Notes: generated by a model from the letters alone, not told the origin. DNA of 24,707 nucleotides from a virus (IMGVR_UViG_3300028925_005779:1-24707); one strand, 5' to 3'; shown: positions 15,409 through 21,531, counted from the first letter of the stretch. Numbers and translations are program-made.

Positions 15409-15593
15409 CTTCACTCTCCTTTATTTAAAAACCCTACATACACACAATAGCAGGTATGTACTTATATGCAAGTCTTTTTACAAATCATTTTAATATACAT
15501 TTATAATGCTATAAAGAAACTTAACAAATAACTTGCAATTAATAAATATACCATTAATATAAGAAGTGAGGTTAATAACAAAGGAGAAACAAA
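15409..15593. promoter_or_regulatory. Divergent control region between minus-run gene and plus-strand island gene
   Basis: 185 bases without an ORF. Plus-strand candidates: TTTACA (15477-15482) with TATAAT (15502-15507, 19-nt spacer), and TTGCAA (15533-15538) with TAATAT or TATAAG near 15555-15563. Minus-strand promoters are not clear; TTGCAT with TATTGT at 16 nt is possible. The 11-mer TAATAAATATA (15540-15550) and the words TTGCAA and AAATAACT recur in the other divergent region at 19853-20012, which hints at shared control, though AT-rich chance matches must be allowed for. Confidence 0.45.
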
Positions 15594-15962
15594 ATGCCAT
15601 TTAATCAAGCAGACATACTTGTAACAAGGTTTGGGACTAAAAGCCTTACTAAAGGTTGTGTAAAGGTTACTATCGAAGGAATTAATGTTCCTTTTGGTTA
15701 TTTAAAAGAAGAGGCTAGTAATAAAGCGCCACTTTATAAACTTGTTTGCAGGCAGCAGTATGGTGTACACCTTGAGCCAGTAGATCAACCAGACGGCATG
15801 GTTGGACCAATGTCAAATGGTGTTTATGCTGATGTTTCAGGTGGGTGCAGCGCCTTTATTAAACCAAAAATTGAAAAATTGCTAGGTTATCCTTGCCCTG
15901 ATTTAATTCCTGTGTTTGACAGGTTTGAAACTCAAGAGCAATACAACAGCAATTGTATATAA
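15594..15962 (+). CDS. Hypothetical protein, plus-strand island gene
   Basis: 122 aa, preceded by a perfect-looking AAAGGAG site 7 nt before the ATG. Unusual in being transcribed against the surrounding minus-strand genes. Sequence begins FNQADILVTRFGTKSLTKG with a beta-rich core (CVKVTIEGINVPFGYLK), two Cys-containing segments (YKLVCRQQYGVH; DVSGGCSAFI) and LLGYPCPDLIPVFDRF at the end. No family recognised. Its own leader and a terminator directly after it make a self-contained transcription unit, as seen for phage morons; function cannot be read. Confidence 0.6.
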   Translation: MPFNQADILVTRFGTKSLTKGCVKVTIEGINVPFGYLKEEASNKAPLYKLVCRQQYGVHLEPVDQPDGMVGPMSNGVYADVSGGCSAFIKPKIEKLLGYPCPDLIPVFDRFETQEQYNSNCI

Positions 15963-15980
15963 TTTTTAACTAGGAGAATT

Positions 15981-16006
15981 AAAGGGAGCTTTGGCTCTCT
16001 TTTTTT
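15981..16006. terminator. Bidirectional intrinsic terminator
   Basis: Hairpin AAAGGGAGC / GCTCTCTTT (one G-T pair) around the loop TTTG, followed on the plus strand by seven T's. It ends the 15594 island gene. The minus-strand gene that converges on it has its stop at 16005-16007, within the T run, so the same stem may also end that run, with a weaker T tract. Confidence 0.8.
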
Positions 16007-16328
16007 AAGCATCTATTCTTCTGCTGGCAATATCCAATAAATTTTCCATAGCTAACTTAAATTTTACCTCATAAAATACAGGTTGTTTTTCGCCTAAAAA
16101 ATTAGCATAAATAGCCTGTCTTTGATCTGTTGGTAATGAGCCAATGATAGCATCTAATGTTTTTACATTTTTTTTGTCGGCTACTTCAACCATATCATCA
16201 AATACATTCGCAGAATAGCCGCCTGTAGACATATAACTAACCTTACTAGGGTAACCTAGTTTGTGGTTATCCATTTTGTGCCAGCGAACCCAATCATTAA
16301 TAATTTCATTAAGTCTAGAAATTCTCAT
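16005..16328 (-). CDS. Possible antiterminator / sigma-like regulatory protein
   Basis: 107 aa helical protein. Visible pattern: LNEIINDWVRWHKMDNHKLGYPSK, then GGYSANVFDDMVEVADKK and LDAIIGSLPTDQRQAIYANFLG. The layout 'helix with W..W, GYPS, then D..I..LP...R..I...YL' is reminiscent of phage late-gene regulators of the antitermination-Q or RinA type, which carry a region-4-like helix pair. This is a pattern resemblance, not a firm assignment. It is the last gene of the second minus-strand run and overlaps the preceding gene by 4 nt. Confidence 0.45.
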   Translation of the reverse strand: MRISRLNEIINDWVRWHKMDNHKLGYPSKVSYMSTGGYSANVFDDMVEVADKKNVKTLDAIIGSLPTDQRQAIYANFLGEKQPVFYEVKFKLAMENLLDIASRRIDA

Positions 16329-16747
16329 TCGTTCCCATAATCATAAACAACAAATGAGTTACGATTGTTTGATACAGAAAGGGGGTAGCTTACATTTAAA
16401 CCATCTTCAACTTTGTATAATGTTCTTTTTAATACTTTAAACTTTATAGAGGATTTTGGATGATATAACTCTGCTAATAAACATTTAGGTTCTTTAAAGT
16501 AAACAGTTTGTTTATTTTTTCCACTGCTCTGTCTACTTAATCTTGATTGTACACAAAGCCTTCTTATAACATGAGTAACAACCTCACGCTCCATTCCTAT
16601 TTTTTCAGACACTTCTTTAACGGTTAATCTTTCAGTGTTAAATAATTTCTCTACTAAAGGCGCTAATTTATTCATCTGCATCTTTGTTCCATTATTAAAC
16701 ACATACCAATGAAAATTAGACTGATCTTGCAACCTTTGATATTTCAT
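16325..16747 (-). CDS. Winged-helix DNA-binding protein
   Basis: 140 aa. A helix-turn-helix is visible at about residues 40-70: LTVKEVSEKIGMEREVVTHV followed by IRRLCVQSRLSRQ, with a wing (KNKQTVYFKEP). The N-terminal part (FHWYVFNNGTKMQMNKLAP) and the C-terminal basic/aromatic part are not recognised. Starts in an ATGA overlap with the upstream microgene and ends in one with the next gene. Probable transcription regulator of the phage; operator unknown. Confidence 0.55.
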   Translation of the reverse strand: MKYQRLQDQSNFHWYVFNNGTKMQMNKLAPLVEKLFNTERLTVKEVSEKIGMEREVVTHVIRRLCVQSRLSRQSSGKNKQTVYFKEPKCLLAELYHPKSSIKFKVLKRTLYKVEDGLNVSYPLSVSNNRNSFVVYDYGNE

Positions 16748-16905
16748 TTAAATTTCCCTTTGGTGATAGTTCGGCCACTTAACTCATGAATAATTTGAAA
16801 GTCAGATTTGTTGTAAACCATAATGTAGCCATAACCTTCATAAATATACTTATGCTCACGCCATTCCTCATTGTTCTTTTTTAGAATCTTTTTGCCTTCT
16901 GTCAT
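16744..16905 (-). CDS. 53-residue hypothetical protein
   Basis: Short gene between two others. It starts at 16905 with AAAGGGG about 9 nt upstream, overlapping the end of the zinc-ribbon gene by 38 nt in another frame, and ends in an ATGA overlap with the HTH gene. Lys-rich N-terminus (EGKKILKKNNEEWREHK) then aromatic stretch YIYEGYGYIMVYNKSDF and LSGRTITKG. The end overlap and ribosome site are the support; no family recognised. Confidence 0.5.
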   Translation of the reverse strand: MTEGKKILKKNNEEWREHKYIYEGYGYIMVYNKSDFQIIHELSGRTITKGKFK

Positions 16906-17035
16906 TATTGCAGACCCCTTTTAAATTAAAATTGCCAATATCTGTCGTTACGCCACACCACCATTTCTTATAATATAGGGCAGCAGGCTCACCACATTTA
17001 TTACAAACAGCTTTACCTGCTTTAATCTTCGTCAT
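16868..17035 (-). CDS. Small zinc-ribbon-like protein
   Basis: 55 aa from the ATG at 17035 (17044 is an equal alternative; neither has a strong ribosome site). Cys-X2-Cys (CNKCGEPAALYYKKWWCG) and a later Cys (GVCNNDRR) form a four-cysteine pattern typical of small zinc ribbons. A role in nucleic acid or protein binding is likely but unspecified. Overlaps its upstream neighbour by 14 nt and the downstream gene by 38 nt. Confidence 0.5.
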   Translation of the reverse strand: MTKIKAGKAVCNKCGEPAALYYKKWWCGVTTDIGNFNLKGVCNNDRRQKDSKKEQ

Positions 17036-17315
17036 GAAACTCATCAAGTCTTTGTTCAAATATAATTTCTTCTATTTTTTTTAATGCTTCATCATCATCC
17101 TCAACATGAGCAATAAGGTGATCTAGATACCATCGAGCTTTTCTTAAATCTCCAGCCCCTTCTTTTTTCTTCCAGCGCCATAAATACTTAAAAATGTTAC
17201 CTGTATTTGTGGCTTCTATTCCAACTAATCCTTCAACCAATCCCTCGATACAGTCAATGCACTCCAAACCTTTTTTGGATTTGTAATGCTTTGGGTTTAC
17301 TAAAAAGTCTGTCAT
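17022..17315 (-). CDS. DUF3310 family protein
   Basis: 97 aa. Start at 17315 because GGAG sits 6 nt before it; the ATG at 17327 would leave the site inside the gene. Matches the DUF3310 (SaV-like) pattern: NPKHYKSKKGLECIDCIE near the N-terminus, then NTGNIFKYLWRWKKKEGAGD and LRKARWYLDHLIAHVED. The family is widespread in phages, often near nucleotide-metabolism or replication genes; the biochemical function is not settled. The Asp/Glu-rich end (EEIIFEQRLDEFHDED) is an add-on. Confidence 0.8.
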   Translation of the reverse strand: MTDFLVNPKHYKSKKGLECIDCIEGLVEGLVGIEATNTGNIFKYLWRWKKKEGAGDLRKARWYLDHLIAHVEDDDEALKKIEEIIFEQRLDEFHDED

Positions 17316-17316
17316 T

Positions 17317-17532
17317 TTATTCTCCATTTAAACAAGTTTCATGTTGTTTCTTTACAAACACTTTACTGCCTGGCGTGGCAGATTTAAACAACTTATCATT
17401 ACTGTTACAAATATAATTATAATGATCTACATTGTATGATACATACATATCCCACATCTTAAAACAAATAGCAATAGTAATTAAATAAACCACTAACCCT
17501 TTTGTAATAATATTCTGAATCCATTTAAGCAT
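17317..17532 (-). CDS. Small membrane protein
   Basis: 71 aa with a TAAAGGAG site upstream. One N-terminal membrane segment (GLVVYLITIAICFKMWDMYV) preceded by a short basic end (LKWIQNIITK), then a polar Cys-containing tail (NYICNSNDK; HETCLNGE). Two Cys in the tail could form a disulphide in the periplasm. First gene of the second minus-strand run, divergent from the pqqA-like gene. No family recognised. Confidence 0.5.
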   Translation of the reverse strand: MLKWIQNIITKGLVVYLITIAICFKMWDMYVSYNVDHYNYICNSNDKLFKSATPGSKVFVKKQHETCLNGE

Positions 17533-17556
17533 TTTACTTATACTCCTTTAATGTAT

Positions 17557-17586
17557 TTGACATCTTGTTTCTTGATATAATAATAA
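17557..17586 (+). promoter_or_regulatory. Candidate promoter of the pqqA-like gene
   Basis: A consensus -35 box TTGACA (17557-17562) is followed by TATAATAATAA (17576-17586). A TATAAT would sit at only 13 nt, but TAATAA at 17581-17586 gives an 18-nt spacer and AATAAT a 16-nt one. The region is the only one upstream of the island gene, so a promoter is expected here. Confidence 0.5.
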
Positions 17587-17622
17587 AAGTTACATTTTAT
17601 TAATTATAAATAAGGAACTATT

Positions 17623-17694
17623 ATGTGGACAACACCAGCAGCAACAGAAATGCGTTTTGGATTTGAAGTAACCATGTACGTTATGAACAAGTAA
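17623..17694 (+). CDS. pqqA: Coenzyme PQQ precursor peptide PqqA
   Basis: 23-codon gene, ATG with AAGGA 6 nt upstream. The peptide begins MWTTPAATEMRF and ends GFEVTMYVMNK. Length and key positions fit PqqA: Trp2, Pro5, Arg11, Gly13, and the EVT.Y core with Glu15 and Tyr19, the two residues that PqqE cross-links to make the PQQ ring system after PqqD binds the peptide. PqqA is the source of the whole cofactor and is used up one per PQQ. Here it is on the plus strand, alone, with candidate promoter and terminator, between minus-strand genes, and without pqqB-E. So host enzymes would have to process it. Identity is strong; benefit to the phage is inference. Confidence 0.88.
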   Translation: MWTTPAATEMRFGFEVTMYVMNK

Positions 17695-17720
17695 AAAAAT
17701 GGGCATCTAGGATGCCCTTT
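17693..17720. terminator. Bidirectional intrinsic terminator after pqqA
   Basis: A perfect 7-bp stem, GGGCATC / GATGCCC, with loop TAG (17708-17710), flanked by seven A's (17693-17699) on one side and TTTCTAATTT on the other. It would stop pqqA transcription on the plus strand and the first minus-strand early run on the other. The stop codon of the minus-strand HTH gene (17707-17709) is within the hairpin. Confidence 0.85.
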
Positions 17721-17949
17721 CTAATTTATATTCAGCAAAAGAACATTTCTTACCAAATCTATTAATAGATTTTTTTGTTATTGTTTTAATATCATGTCCT
17801 TGATTTCTCAAATCATTTATTCTTGAAGCCAACCTTCTAACACCATATTTTTCTCTTGCAATGTTATCGTTAATTACTTTTCTTGATCCACTAAACCAAT
17901 GCTTACTTTCTAAATAAGACAAAATCATTTTATTTTGCGAGGTAGACAT
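17707..17949 (-). CDS. HTH protein of the HTH_39 type
   Basis: 80 aa with an AAAGGAG site 7 nt upstream. The pattern MILSYLESKHWFSGSRKVIN, then YGVRRLASRINDLRNQGHDI, matches small phage helix-turn-helix proteins of the HTH_39 family, where 'RLASRI.DLR..G..I' is the diagnostic part. Presumed DNA-binding regulator. Last gene of the first minus-strand run; its stop lies in a terminator hairpin. The start overlaps the end of a membrane microgene by 25 nt. Confidence 0.7.
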   Translation of the reverse strand: MSTSQNKMILSYLESKHWFSGSRKVINDNIAREKYGVRRLASRINDLRNQGHDIKTITKKSINRFGKKCSFAEYKLERAS

Positions 17950-18044
17950 TTTTCAACTCCTTTAGTAATTAAAAAAATACAAATAAACACCCAAGACAGC
18001 AATGCAGCAATACCCATTACAAATAACGCTGCAAATAAAAACAT
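17925..18044 (-). CDS. 39-residue membrane microprotein
   Basis: Short minus-strand gene whose ATG follows the ssb stop codon by one base, suggesting translational coupling in the absence of an obvious ribosome site. Residues 1-27 are strongly hydrophobic (FLFAALFVMGIAALLSWVFI and on), followed by a basic Cys-containing end (KGVEKCLPRKIK). The ribosome site of the next gene lies within it. One membrane span, perhaps two. No family recognised. Confidence 0.5.
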   Translation of the reverse strand: MFLFAALFVMGIAALLSWVFICIFLITKGVEKCLPRKIK

Positions 18045-18045
18045 G

Positions 18046-18384
18046 CTAGAAAGGAACATCATCTTTCATGTCAGCTATATCTTGAACTGGCGCCGATTGA
18101 TTTGATTCTCCATACAAGCTTTCTGGTAAATTATTTTTTGTAGGAGCTTTTGATTCCCCTTGCCAAAATACTTTAGTGTTTCCTAATATAACCCCCCTTG
18201 TGCCAGACTCTCTTTCTTCTGAGGTAACTGATTGAGTAATCATGCCGTTGTTGTCATATTGATCTTTATTGTCAAGATCTACAAAGGCTGTGATATTTAA
18301 ATAAGTCCCTTTTTTACCTTTAATAAGTTTTTCTTTATCAATTTTTGTTACATCTATACTTCCCGAAATTCCTACTGTAGCCAT
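18046..18384 (-). CDS. Single-stranded DNA-binding protein
   Basis: 112 aa from the ATG at 18384, preceded by AAGGAG; a longer reading from 18456 would overlap the exonuclease gene without need. Begins ATVGISGSIDVTKIDKEKL, then GKKGTYLNITAFVDLDNKDQ, the strands of an OB fold. The end DMKDDVPF is the acidic tip that recruits partner proteins in SSBs. With the annealase and exonuclease upstream it forms a recombination set. It resembles phage-type SSBs with the KGKKGTY motif rather than classical bacterial SSB. Confidence 0.78.
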   Translation of the reverse strand: MATVGISGSIDVTKIDKEKLIKGKKGTYLNITAFVDLDNKDQYDNNGMITQSVTSEERESGTRGVILGNTKVFWQGESKAPTKNNLPESLYGESNQSAPVQDIADMKDDVPF

Positions 18385-18385
18385 T

Positions 18386-18970
18386 TTATTTCTCCTTGTT
18401 AAAATTAAACTCTGGTTTCCTCTTGTAGCGAGGTGGTTCTTTATCCTCTGAAACATACCTTAAAAAATCTATAGCTAAAGGCATATACCAGTCAATAAAT
18501 TCTTGATCGTATTGTACCAACTTCGTATGAAAATCATTTGGTGTCCATACAACAAAATGTGCTGCAACTGCGTTTTTATATCCGTTTGCTTGTGCTACTA
18601 ACATCTGTATCTGCATTTGTACCCAGTATCTATCTGGTATAGTGGGATAAATCTTTTGAGTGAATGGACATTTTATCTCAACAGGGACTCCGTTAAGAAA
18701 GCCGTCTGCTGATGCCCCTATAGGAAAATTAGGATGTACCAAGAGCTTATTACCATTCTCACATATATCATTCATGTGTTTTTCAAAGGCTTGTAGTGCA
18801 GTTTCCTCGTGGTCATTCCCCCACTGGGTCATAATATTACCTTTAAAAGGTGCATCACGCAAGGTCTTTTCGCGCCATAGCTTTTTTCTTTCAAAGACTG
18901 ATCCCCATGCAGCTGAAGCAGTTACTATATTATGCCTGCGATTGTCTTTAAGATGATTTTTTGAGTTCAT
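18386..18970 (-). CDS. YqaJ/lambda-type recombination exonuclease
   Basis: 194 aa PD-(D/E)XK nuclease. Start at 18970 (ATG, with AAGGGA 8 nt upstream); a TTG at 18976 is possible. Motifs: WGNDHEETAL (Glu55), IGASADGF (Asp89) and VEIKCP (Glu98, Lys100), followed by YWVQMQIQMLVA, all as in the YqaJ viral recombinase family. It would resect double-strand ends to feed the ERF annealase encoded just upstream; the two genes overlap by 23 nt, and SSB follows. Confidence 0.88.
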   Translation of the reverse strand: MNSKNHLKDNRRHNIVTASAAWGSVFERKKLWREKTLRDAPFKGNIMTQWGNDHEETALQAFEKHMNDICENGNKLLVHPNFPIGASADGFLNGVPVEIKCPFTQKIYPTIPDRYWVQMQIQMLVAQANGYKNAVAAHFVVWTPNDFHTKLVQYDQEFIDWYMPLAIDFLRYVSEDKEPPRYKRKPEFNFNKEK

Positions 18971-19487
18971 TAGCAAAGTCCCTTAATTCAGTTTGTTGGG
19001 TAGCTGATAGTTCAAAAAAGGCAGTATTTAAAGATTTCATTTCGTACGCCTCTCTTAAAGTTTGCTTTGCATCTTCAAGTTCTTTTTTTGATGATGGCTT
19101 ATTTTCGTCAGTATTGTCTGTTGTATCTGCGTCTTTAGTGTCATCAAGAAGTAATAAACCTGCTAACGCATACTTTCTTGCATAGGAAGATGAACTACCA
19201 AAGCTCTGGGCGATATCCATACCTTTACGATTTGGATTAATACCTGCTTGAGCTTTAACACTTATAGATTCCTTTTCTACTGCAAAAACTACAGTTGCTT
19301 CAATGTACATATATTCGTTTACAGATTTAACTTCATCTGTGATCAATATAGTGGCATTATTTTTAGCTAATAAAGGTTTAACTGCTTCTAATATATCTTC
19401 ACAACTGCGATATTTATAATTACCAAATTTATTCATTTGTCCTTTTGGCACCTTTATTTCTTTCTGAATTTCAATTAATTCTTTCAT
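18948..19487 (-). CDS. erf: ERF-family ssDNA annealing recombinase
   Basis: 179 aa. Shows the family's core: FGNYKYRSCEDILEAVKPLL near the start, a strand set (ATILITDEVKSVNEYMYIEA), and AQSFGSSSSYARKYALAGLL with LLDDTKDAD, the hallmark 'G...SYARKYAL..L......DAD'. ERF proteins (P22 type) anneal single strands to circularise or repair phage DNA. An acidic linker (DADTTDNTDENKPSSKKE) and a C-terminal helix domain follow. Has an AAAGGAG site. Overlaps the exonuclease gene. Confidence 0.9.
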   Translation of the reverse strand: MKELIEIQKEIKVPKGQMNKFGNYKYRSCEDILEAVKPLLAKNNATILITDEVKSVNEYMYIEATVVFAVEKESISVKAQAGINPNRKGMDIAQSFGSSSSYARKYALAGLLLLDDTKDADTTDNTDENKPSSKKELEDAKQTLREAYEMKSLNTAFFELSATQQTELRDFANELKKSS

Positions 19488-19505
19488 ACTAATAATCTCC
19501 TTTGA

Positions 19506-19664
19506 TTAAAAATCTTCTAATACTTTTTTAAATGATTTGCCTGTTTCTATTTTTGTGTAAATTAGAACTCCAAAAAAACTAATTGTAGAACCAATTAATA
19601 AATAGATATAAAAGACAATTATAAATGCTAAATCTGAATCTGATAAACTAGGTAACCAATCCAT
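19506..19664 (-). CDS. 52-residue membrane protein
   Basis: Short minus-strand gene with a clear AAAGGAG site upstream. An acidic start (DWLPSLSDSDL) precedes one membrane span (AFIIVFYIYLLIGSTISFFG and on to VLIYT), then a basic tail (KIETGKSFKKVLEDF). The N-out/C-in orientation is suggested by charges. Lies between an unknown gene and erf. No family recognised. Confidence 0.55.
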   Translation of the reverse strand: MDWLPSLSDSDLAFIIVFYIYLLIGSTISFFGVLIYTKIETGKSFKKVLEDF

Positions 19665-19666
19665 AA

Positions 19667-19852
19667 TTACACTCCTTTAATTACACTTATTAATTCTTCT
19701 TTAGCTTCTAGTTCCATTTGTCCTAATACTGAAGCAGGACCTTCAGATAAAACTAACCTAGAAAACTCTTGAATAATAACAAAATTATAATGCTCTTCTT
19801 CCTTTCTGTTATCTTCTTGCTGTTCTAAATAATCGTTATGTAATGAACTCAT
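19667..19852 (-). CDS. First gene of the minus-strand early run, hypothetical
   Basis: 61 aa with AAAGGAG just upstream. Charged N-terminal helix (YLEQQEDNRKEEEHYNF) and a second helix (PASVLGQMELEAKEELISVI). It ends two bases before the next start. As the gene nearest the divergent control region it would be among the first expressed. No family recognised. Confidence 0.5.
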   Translation of the reverse strand: MSSLHNDYLEQQEDNRKEEEHYNFVIIQEFSRLVLSEGPASVLGQMELEAKEELISVIKGV

Positions 19853-20012
19853 TTGTTTCTCCTTTGTTTATATTGCATAACCACAATAAAGCATAACAAT
19901 TAATAAAGCAACAACTTTCTTACAAACATTTTTAATAAATATATTGCAAATAACTTTCCTTTGATATATGGTAGTAAGAAATGCAATAAAGCATTTACTA
20001 AAAGGAAAACAA
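19853..20012. promoter_or_regulatory. Divergent early control region
   Basis: 160 bases between the minus-strand early run and the Cro-like gene. AATAAAGCA occurs three times (19885-19893, 19902-19910, 19985-19993). TATTGCAT (19871-19878) has its inverse ATGCAATA at 19981-19988, and TTCTTAC (19917-19923) its inverse GTAAGAA at 19974-19980. A plus-strand -35-like TTGCAA (19944-19949) precedes TATATG/TATGGT. These are plausible operators for the adjacent regulator; none is proven. Confidence 0.55.
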
Positions 20013-20228
20013 ATGACCTACACAGAGGCAATAAAACTATACGGTGGTAGCAGAAGAAAGATGGCTGAACATTTAGGATTAAGCGTGCAGGCAGTGCAAC
20101 ACTATTCTAAAAATCCAGATCAAGACTTACCAGCAGCTAGGGTTTTTATGATTAAAACTTTGCTTGGTATAACTGATACGCCAAAAATGCCTAGAGTGAT
20201 TATTACTGCTAAAGGCGAAATAGTATAA
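20013..20228 (+). CDS. Cro/YdaS-like HTH regulator
   Basis: 71 aa from the ATG at 20013, with AAGGA 5 nt upstream; an upstream in-frame ATG (19968) would run through the control region. Residues 5-35 hold a helix-turn-helix: AIKLYGGSRRKMAEHLGLS then VQAVQHYSKNP, like YdaS/Cro-type proteins. Followed by a helix (PAARVFMIKTLLG) and a basic tail. Encoded opposite the minus-strand early run, it likely represses one or both directions. No CI partner is in the window. Confidence 0.75.
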   Translation: MTYTEAIKLYGGSRRKMAEHLGLSVQAVQHYSKNPDQDLPAARVFMIKTLLGITDTPKMPRVIITAKGEIV

Positions 20229-20249
20229 ACATAATTACAAAGGGGTAAT

Positions 20250-20840
20250 ATGTACAAGATTAAAAATTGGGAAGAGTTTCAACCACCATTAAGACCAGAT
20301 AGGAATGTTATTTGGATTAAGCTTTATAGAAAGGTTTTAGATGATTTTAACTGGAGCAATTTAACTGATAGTAATAAAGCAACCCTTATAGAGTTGTGGC
20401 TATTAGCATCAGAAAAAGAGGGTAATTTACCAGCAGTTGATGAAATTGCTTTTAGATTAAGGCGAGATAAATCTTTTATAAACAAACAGTTAGAACAGTT
20501 GTCGTCATTTGTTTTACGAGATGATGCCGATACGCTGCCGACTCGGTTGCCTAGAGTAAGAGTAAGAGTAAGAGTAGAGAAAGAGTTAGAGAAAGAGATA
20601 GAGGTAGATAATGGGTTCGATTTGTTTTGGAAAAATTATCCAAAAAGAATAGGTAAAGGCAAAGCTCAACTAGCATGGAAAAAACATAAGCCAGATATTG
20701 ATGAAGTTTTAAAAACACTTTTTTGGCAGCTAGAGTCTAAAGAATGGTTTAATGAGAATGGAAAATTTATACCACATCCAACCACCTGGATTAACGCTAA
20801 AAGATGGCTAGATGAGCCAACAGAGGTGCAAACGTTTTGA
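20250..20840 (+). CDS. Phage replication initiator-like protein
   Basis: 196 aa, with AAAGGGG upstream. N-terminal winged-helix part: RPDRNVIWIKLYRKVLDDFN, then TLIELWLLASEKEGNLPAVD, the usual opening of phage replisome-organiser proteins. C-terminal part: FDLFWKNYPKRIGKGKAQLA followed by WKKHKP, and FIPHPTTWINAKRWLDEP, the domain shared with DnaT-like and phage primosome proteins. Between them a simple linker encodes RVRVRVRV and EKELEKEIE. Likely binds the origin and loads the helicase with the next gene product, which begins within its stop codon. Confidence 0.78.
   Translation: MYKIKNWEEFQPPLRPDRNVIWIKLYRKVLDDFNWSNLTDSNKATLIELWLLASEKEGNLPAVDEIAFRLRRDKSFINKQLEQLSSFVLRDDADTLPTRLPRVRVRVRVEKELEKEIEVDNGFDLFWKNYPKRIGKGKAQLAWKKHKPDIDEVLKTLFWQLESKEWFNENGKFIPHPTTWINAKRWLDEPTEVQTF
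20553..20576. repeat. (AGAGTA)4 hexanucleotide repeat
   Basis: Four exact copies in frame, encoding alternating Arg-Val in the linker of the replication protein. Purine-rich GAGAAAGAGTTAGAGAAAG continues for about 30 more bases. Confidence 0.9.
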
Positions 20841-21172
20841 TTAATTCTAACAAACCACAGTTTAAGGAAATGCTAGACACTTTGTTTGAGATTTATAATA
20901 GGCGACACGCAGATCAAAGTTTAATAAGGGTTTGGTGGCATAAATTAGATAAGTATTCAATAGATATTGTAAGTAAATCATTTGATATATGGACTAGCAG
21001 CTCTAATAAGGCTCCAACACCTTACGATATTATATTGATATGTAGAAACAAGAGCCAGGAGATGTTAGCTGCCAAACAGCCTAAGATAGAAAACTTGGTA
21101 AGTAAACCAATACCAAAAGAGCTAAAACTTAAAATGCAAAAAATATTAAATAAGTTTAGGAGCAAAGCATGA
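20837..21172 (+). CDS. Replicative helicase loader-like protein
   Basis: 111 aa if the TTG at 20837 is used, which overlaps the previous TGA as TTGA; the first in-frame ATG is at 20870 and would have AAGGA only 1 nt away. Helical pattern: MLDTLFEIYNRR, then LIRVWWHKLDKYSIDIVSKS, FDIWTSSSNKAPTPYDIILI and a Lys-rich C-terminal helix. 'W...L..Y....V...F..W.....KAPTPYDI' is the form of phage helicase loaders (G39P-like/DUF families). Ends in an ATGA overlap with ninB. Confidence 0.6.
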   Translation: MINSNKPQFKEMLDTLFEIYNRRHADQSLIRVWWHKLDKYSIDIVSKSFDIWTSSSNKAPTPYDIILICRNKSQEMLAAKQPKIENLVSKPIPKELKLKMQKILNKFRSKA

Positions 21173-21531
21173 TTAATTTTACATTAGGCAAAAACAATTT
21201 AGATGGCTTAATTCTTAAATTAAAAGAATTAGATCCAGAACAACTTTGGACTGTAAAAATAACACCATATAAATCTACAAGGTCGTTAGATCAGAATGAA
21301 TATTACTGGCGATTGGTTACAGAGCTTGCAAATTATTTTGGATTAAAGTCTAAAGATGAGATGCACCAAGTTTTATTATACAAATTACTTTCAGAAGAAA
21401 AACAAATTAAAAATTTAAAAGTAATAACTGTTGGCAGCACTACTAAATTAAATGTAAAAGAATTTAACAAGTACCTAGAAAAAGTAAAAGATTTTGCAAT
21501 GAGTTATGGATTTAAATTAAACGAGGAGTAA
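21169..21531 (+). CDS. ninB: NinB recombination protein
   Basis: 120 aa. Contains the family signature TPYKSTRSLDQNEYYWRLV, followed by a helix (ELANYFGLKSKDEMHQVLLY) and the C-terminal FNKYLEKVKDFAMSYGF. In lambda NinB (Orf) binds single-stranded DNA and SSB and can replace RecFOR in recombination. Start overlaps the helicase-loader stop (ATGA). Confidence 0.88.
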   Translation: MINFTLGKNNLDGLILKLKELDPEQLWTVKITPYKSTRSLDQNEYYWRLVTELANYFGLKSKDEMHQVLLYKLLSEEKQIKNLKVITVGSTTKLNVKEFNKYLEKVKDFAMSYGFKLNEE

